Shown: piece by piece, positions 6,212 through 8,666 of the stretch
How the letters are laid out: each line of letters starts with the position of its first letter
Numbering within the stretch: the stretch's first letter is position 1
Assembly (NCBI GenBank): GCA_023442215.1
Contig: JAEZMP010000202.1
Location: forward strand, 1-8,666
Source: Pseudomonadota bacterium
GTDB lineage: Bacteria > Pseudomonadota > Alphaproteobacteria > Rhizobiales > Segnochrobactraceae
Direction of reading: 5' to 3'
DNA length: 8,666 nucleotides
The notes under the pieces: model-generated
Seen by the model: only the letters and a program-made list of their open reading frames with translations
Databases searched by the model: none
What the model was told of the DNA's origin: nothing
Translations under genes and position numbers: made by a program

Positions 6212-7819
6212 ATGGGAGAGACGTCGAGGATCGCACGGGCTTTCCTGGTCCTTTTCTGCGTATTCTTCTTCGCCTGTACCTTCTCCTATATCCTCCACGC
6301 TGGACGACTCGCCGTCGTTCCGATCTACGACGACGTCTCGTATCTGATCGATGCAATCTCCCGCCTGGGCACGCTCGAATACCAGGGACTGAGCGGCTTT
6401 CTCCACAGCTTCACGGTCATGCCGGCGCACTCGCCGGTCTTCTCCGTGATCGGCACGTTCGGGCTGCTATTGAGCGCGACGGAGGCCTGGGGGCCATACG
6501 CGCTCAACGCCATCTGGCTGATCGCGTGCGTCCTGCTGGCATGGCGTGTTCTTGCGCGCATACCGGACTGGTCGCGGGTCGGCATCATCATGGCGATGCT
6601 CGCCGCCCCCATGTTCGGCTATGTCATCTCCGAATTCCGCCCCGACATCGTCTGGGGATTGCTGATCGGCTTTGGCGTGGTGCTGCTGGCATCCGTGGAT
6701 CTGGCGCTCATTCGCTTGCGCGCGTCGGCGGCCTACGGCTTGCTGATCGGGGTCGCGGTCCTGACCAAGCCCTCGGGGATGCCCGCCGCGATCGTCGTTC
6801 TCGGAACCGGTATGGTGCTTCAGTTCGGCATTGCCTTCCTGACGGTGCGTCCGGCCGGTTCGAAACCGGCGCTCGTTCGCTTTGCGGTCATGCTTTGCGC
6901 GGCGCTCGTCCCCATCGCCCTTTACATGGCCTTCAGCTGGAGACACGTCTGGGACTACATCTACTCCACGCTCATCATCGAGAAGGGCGTCTGGAGCCTC
7001 AACGCCTCCACCATCGAGCATATCGTCTTCTATCTGGCCTATCCCAACGCCTTCCGGCTGCTCGGATGGGTCTGGTACGCCTGCATTCCGATCCTGATCG
7101 TCTGCGCAGCCGTTCTGATCTCTTTCCGGCAGCGCCAGCTGCTTCTTCGATTTGCCGGACTGCTCGTGACTGTTCTCGTCGCTTACCTCATCCCGACGGC
7201 AAGCTCGGTCAAGACGTTCTATATCGGCAGCATCTTCTATGGCCCCGTGATCGCCGTCACGGTCTGGGCGCTCGGGGCCATCGTCGAGGCAGCGCGCCCT
7301 TCGCCGAAGATCGTGGGCATCCTCGGTGCGGTCGTGTTCACCGCCGCCTGGGCGCCGAAGACCGGCAGCACGGGACTGGACGATCCGCGGGTCGCGATCA
7401 TCGACGATGCCAGCAAGGCGATCCTTCCGGATCTCATCGCGATGCTGAAGGAAAGGCCCGTCGGCGCTCGATCGACCGTGCTTTTTACCTCTCCTGGTCC
7501 GGTCTATAGCGGCACGCTGGAATTCATGGCGCTGCGGCAGGGGCTGAACGAGCGTTACATCAACAGTTATACGTGGTCGGACTGGAGCCTTTACGAGCAA
7601 GCCTTCAGCTTCACCGACATCGTGGTCTCGCCGGAGCCGGGCATTCTCGGCCAGGACGGATTCAATTTTCCGAGCTTCGCCTTCCAGCAGCGCATCCTGG
7701 ACAAGATGCGTCACGACCTCGCCTTCGAAGCCCGACGTGCCTACGTCGACCCGGACGGCAAGGCGATCTGGATCTTCACCCGCAAGGCGTCCTTTCCCGT
7801 CGACAAGACGGCATCCTGA
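6212..7819 (+). CDS. GT-C-like multi-spanning membrane glycosyltransferase (PMT/ArnT type), substrate unknown
   Basis: The 535-residue product has a GT-C architecture: a first membrane segment at about 8-28, then an external loop with the acidic pair Asp 40-Asp 41 in PIYDDVSYLIDA, the position of the catalytic acid in lipid-linked-sugar transferases. Further matches to that layout are AHSPVFSVIG (72-81, where PMT-like enzymes have a His-Pro-Pro-type motif), EFRPDI (141-146) and LTKPSG (184-189). At least nine hydrophobic stretches run to about residue 380, followed by a soluble domain (about 385-535), probably periplasmic, with no motif I know. Such enzymes move a sugar from a polyprenyl-phosphate donor to lipid, glycan or protein. 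The start has GGGAG about 9 bases upstream. Neighbours give no pathway clue, and there is no adjacent flippase or second transferase. GC is lower than in argE or icd in the lines I counted (48-60% against 65-72%), compatible with acquisition or with membrane-protein codon bias. Confidence 0.72.
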   Translation: MGETSRIARAFLVLFCVFFFACTFSYILHAGRLAVVPIYDDVSYLIDAISRLGTLEYQGLSGFLHSFTVMPAHSPVFSVIGTFGLLLSATEAWGPYALNAIWLIACVLLAWRVLARIPDWSRVGIIMAMLAAPMFGYVISEFRPDIVWGLLIGFGVVLLASVDLALIRLRASAAYGLLIGVAVLTKPSGMPAAIVVLGTGMVLQFGIAFLTVRPAGSKPALVRFAVMLCAALVPIALYMAFSWRHVWDYIYSTLIIEKGVWSLNASTIEHIVFYLAYPNAFRLLGWVWYACIPILIVCAAVLISFRQRQLLLRFAGLLVTVLVAYLIPTASSVKTFYIGSIFYGPVIAVTVWALGAIVEAARPSPKIVGILGAVVFTAAWAPKTGSTGLDDPRVAIIDDASKAILPDLIAMLKERPVGARSTVLFTSPGPVYSGTLEFMALRQGLNERYINSYTWSDWSLYEQAFSFTDIVVSPEPGILGQDGFNFPSFAFQQRILDKMRHDLAFEARRAYVDPDGKAIWIFTRKASFPVDKTAS

Positions 7820-7942
7820 GCCCGGCCACCCTGGCTTCACGGGGTGCCGGCGCCTCAATGTGAACGCGACACGAAGCCGGCGCGGCCGGCACAGCGAAGC
7901 CAGCCTGCAGATGGCTGCCGCTGGCCTGTCCGGAACGCGCGG
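7820..7942. other. Gap after the GT-C-like gene, hairpins only
   Basis: There is no gene here. GCCGGC-GCG-GCCGGC (7876-7890) can fold into a 6-bp hairpin. GCCAGC (7899-7904) can pair with GCTGGC (7920-7925), and CAGCC with GGCTG inside it. None is followed by a T run, so no intrinsic terminator can be assigned to the upstream gene. Confidence 0.5.
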
Positions 7943-7963
7943 GGCGGCATTGCAATCGCCGCC
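7943..7963. promoter_or_regulatory. Dyad overlapping the trp -35 box (candidate operator)
   Basis: GGCGGC (7943-7948) and GCCGCC (7958-7963) flank the 8-bp perfect palindrome ATTGCAAT (7949-7956) with one extra C. The putative -35 TTGCAA (7950-7955) lies inside the palindrome, so a protein bound here would compete with RNA polymerase. No regulator is identified. It could also be a chance feature of GC-rich DNA. Confidence 0.35.
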
Positions 7964-7977
7964 GGTTGCGCTTAAAC
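7950..7977 (+). promoter_or_regulatory. Candidate trp promoter
   Basis: TTGCAA (7950-7955) and TTAAAC (7972-7977) are 16 bases apart. Seven bases follow before the A of the leader-peptide ATG at 7985, so the expected start point falls at or next to that A. This fits a leaderless leader-peptide mRNA, as I recall for S. meliloti trpL. The -10 is a poor match to TATAAT, so the exact boxes are tentative. Confidence 0.45.
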
Positions 7978-7984
7978 AGGCTCC

Positions 7985-8035
7985 ATGTCGATGATCCGTT
8001 CGTTCAACGCTGGCTGGTGGTGGCGCGCCTCTTGA
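7985..8035 (+). CDS. trpL: Trp operon leader peptide, 16 codons with three tandem Trp
   Basis: The frame reads MSMIRSFNAGWWWRAS and stops with TGA. The three consecutive TGG codons (8015-8023) are the tryptophan sensor: ribosomes stall there when charged tRNA-Trp is scarce. S. meliloti TrpL, as I recall it, is a 14-residue peptide that likewise contains WWW followed by Arg or Ala-Arg. The frame sits between the promoter and an attenuator and is 127 bases upstream of trpE(G). A second in-frame ATG at 7991 is possible. Upstream only a weak AGG (7978-7980) is seen, 4 bases away, so initiation is probably leaderless from 7985. In S. meliloti the released peptide also has regulatory roles beyond attenuation; whether that holds here cannot be seen. 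Confidence 0.9.
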   Translation: MSMIRSFNAGWWWRAS

Positions 8036-8113
8036 GGGCGGCCGTCGTCGTGCGCGTGACCGATCGGGACATGTGAACACAGGGCCGCCACGGGAAACCG
8101 GGCGGCCTTGTTC
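8015..8113 (+). promoter_or_regulatory. Transcription attenuator of trpE(G): 1:2, 2:3 and 3:4 pairings
   Basis: Region 1 holds the Trp codons: TGGTGGTGGC (8015-8024) pairs with GCCGTCGTCG (8041-8050) using several G-U pairs, and CGCCT (8026-8030) pairs with GGGCG (8036-8040) around CTTGA. Region 2 GGCGGCC (8037-8043) is a perfect 7-bp complement of region 3 GGCCGCC (8083-8089), the antiterminator. Region 3 also pairs with region 4 GGCGGCC (8101-8107), the terminator. Because the TGG codons lie inside the 1:2 stem, a ribosome stalled on them frees region 2 to capture region 3 and lets transcription run on. With ample tryptophan the ribosome reaches the TGA at 8033 and 3:4 forms. Confidence 0.88.
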
Positions 8114-8119
8114 GTTTCA
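8075..8119 (+). terminator. Attenuator terminator (3:4 hairpin)
   Basis: ACAGGGCCGCC (8079-8089) pairs with GGCGGCCTTGT (8101-8111) over 11 bp with one G-U. The tip is CGG-GAAA-CCG, a GNRA tetraloop, with one bulged A (8090). In an alternative register GAACA (8075-8079) pairs with TGTTC (8109-8113). The 3' side is U-rich but interrupted (TTGTTCGTTT), suiting a conditional terminator. Confidence 0.85.
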
Positions 8120-8161
8120 GCCGCCCGCCCCCTGTCCGGCGGAAGTGCGAGGGAGAGAGGA

Positions 8162-8666
8162 ATGGGCGGCTCGGCCGAACTTCATTACGTCACCGCGGGC
8201 GGCGTCGCCGTCGATCGCGCGGCACACGACATCGCTTATCCGGGCGCGATCAACGCCTGGGTCGACCGGCTCGATGCCGAGCGCGGCGCGGTGTTCTCGT
8301 CGAGCTACGAGTTTCCGGGCCGATATACCCGCTGGGACATCGCCTTCGTCAATCCGCCGCTTGCGCTCGAAGCCTCCGGCCGCACGCTGACCGTCACCGC
8401 GCTGAACGCGCGCGGCCGCGTGCTGCTGCCGGCCATCGAGGCGGCGCTGGCGGCCGAACCCGCGCTGAAGCGGACCGAAGGCGACGCCGGCCGGTTCGTG
8501 GTCGAGATCGCCGAGCCGGACGGTCCCTTCACCGAGGAAGAGCGCAGCCGGCAGCCGTCGGTGTTCACGGCGGTGCGCGCCGTGGTGGCGCTGTTCAAGT
8601 CGGGCGAGGACCCCTATCTCGGCCTCGCCGGCGCATTCGGCTACGACCTCGCGTTCCAGTTCGAGC
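8162..8666 (+). CDS. trpE(G): Anthranilate synthase TrpE(G), N-terminal part (runs off right edge)
   Basis: Anthranilate synthase makes anthranilate from chorismate and glutamine, the first step of tryptophan synthesis, and is feedback-inhibited by tryptophan. The 168 visible residues belong to the alphaproteobacterial clade: RLDAERGAVFSSSYEFPGRYTRWD (36-59), FTEEERSRQPSVFTAVRA (123-140) and LGLAGAFGYDLAFQFE (153-168) match the S. meliloti TrpE(G) N-terminus closely. In that clade the TrpE and TrpG (glutaminase) parts are fused in one chain; the fusion itself is beyond the edge. The SSSYE segment (46-50) is at the place of the tryptophan-binding LLES region of other TrpE proteins. GGAG lies 6 bases before the ATG. 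Expression is controlled by the leader and attenuator directly upstream. The last base is the first of an incomplete codon. Confidence 0.92.
   Translation, partial: MGGSAELHYVTAGGVAVDRAAHDIAYPGAINAWVDRLDAERGAVFSSSYEFPGRYTRWDIAFVNPPLALEASGRTLTVTALNARGRVLLPAIEAALAAEPALKRTEGDAGRFVVEIAEPDGPFTEEERSRQPSVFTAVRAVVALFKSGEDPYLGLAGAFGYDLAFQFE

Larger units (their letters stand above)
7985..8119 (+). ncRNA. Predicted rnTrpL-like attenuator RNA
   Basis: If transcription starts at the leader ATG and stops at the 3:4 terminator, a discrete RNA of about 135 bases is released. In S. meliloti the corresponding trp leader RNA (rnTrpL) acts on other mRNAs in trans. Synteny and structure support a homologue here, but trans activity is only inferred. 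Confidence 0.5.

Noticed and set aside
6018..6213. Near-repeat GAACGTTTTCCA (6018-6029) and GAACGTTTCCA (6203-6213)
   Set aside because: It is short, differs in length by one base, and has no further flanking similarity.
6467..8080. Minus-strand open frame of 537 codons across the GT-C-like gene and trp leader
   Set aside because: It mirrors a real membrane-protein gene and would run through the trp promoter and leader; no recognisable motif.

Overview
The window is GC-rich DNA that reads as the chromosome of an alphaproteobacterium, most likely of the Hyphomicrobiales (Rhizobiales). Four things point there: a eukaryote-like NADP isocitrate dehydrogenase, a TrpE of the alphaproteobacterial TrpE(G) type, a Trp-Trp-Trp leader-peptide attenuator in front of it like the one known from Sinorhizobium meliloti, and the neighbourhood murI / trmJ-type methyltransferase / icd. 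Most of the window is ordinary core metabolism with high coding density. No CRISPR array, insertion sequence, prophage, tRNA or rRNA is visible.

Layout. Left part, minus strand: the start of murI (glutamate racemase, running off the left edge), preceded by a 13-bp tandem duplication at its translation start, two hairpins, and a TrmJ-family tRNA 2'-O-methyltransferase. A divergent promoter region then leads to icd on the plus strand, which ends in a strong intrinsic terminator (3070-3102). Next, on the minus strand, is a six-transmembrane voltage-sensor potassium channel whose C-terminal cyclic-nucleotide domain has lost the residues that normally grip the ligand phosphate. Divergent from it is argE (acetylornithine deacetylase), which meets head-on, with 6 bases between stop codons, a 62-residue PLDc_N-type membrane protein that begins with GTG. 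After a 367-base gap comes a plus-strand, multi-spanning GT-C-like membrane glycosyltransferase of unknown substrate. Its base composition is lower in GC than its neighbours in the lines I counted.

Right part: a complete tryptophan attenuation control region (about 7943-8161) and the first 168 codons of trpE(G). The control region has a promoter whose -35 overlaps a 21-bp dyad. It also has a 16-codon leader ORF with three consecutive Trp codons, a 1:2 hairpin that buries those codons, a 7-bp perfect 2:3 antiterminator and a 3:4 terminator. The promoter spacing fits a leaderless leader-peptide mRNA. By analogy with S. meliloti, the terminated RNA could also act as a small RNA in trans.

Functionally the genes are mostly independent housekeeping units: cell-wall D-glutamate supply, tRNA modification, TCA cycle, arginine synthesis and tryptophan synthesis. 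The least explained are the channel with the degenerate ligand domain, the orphan GT-C protein, and the GTG-started PLDc_N micro-protein. I see no wholly new multi-gene system. The most informative regulatory object is the trp leader.
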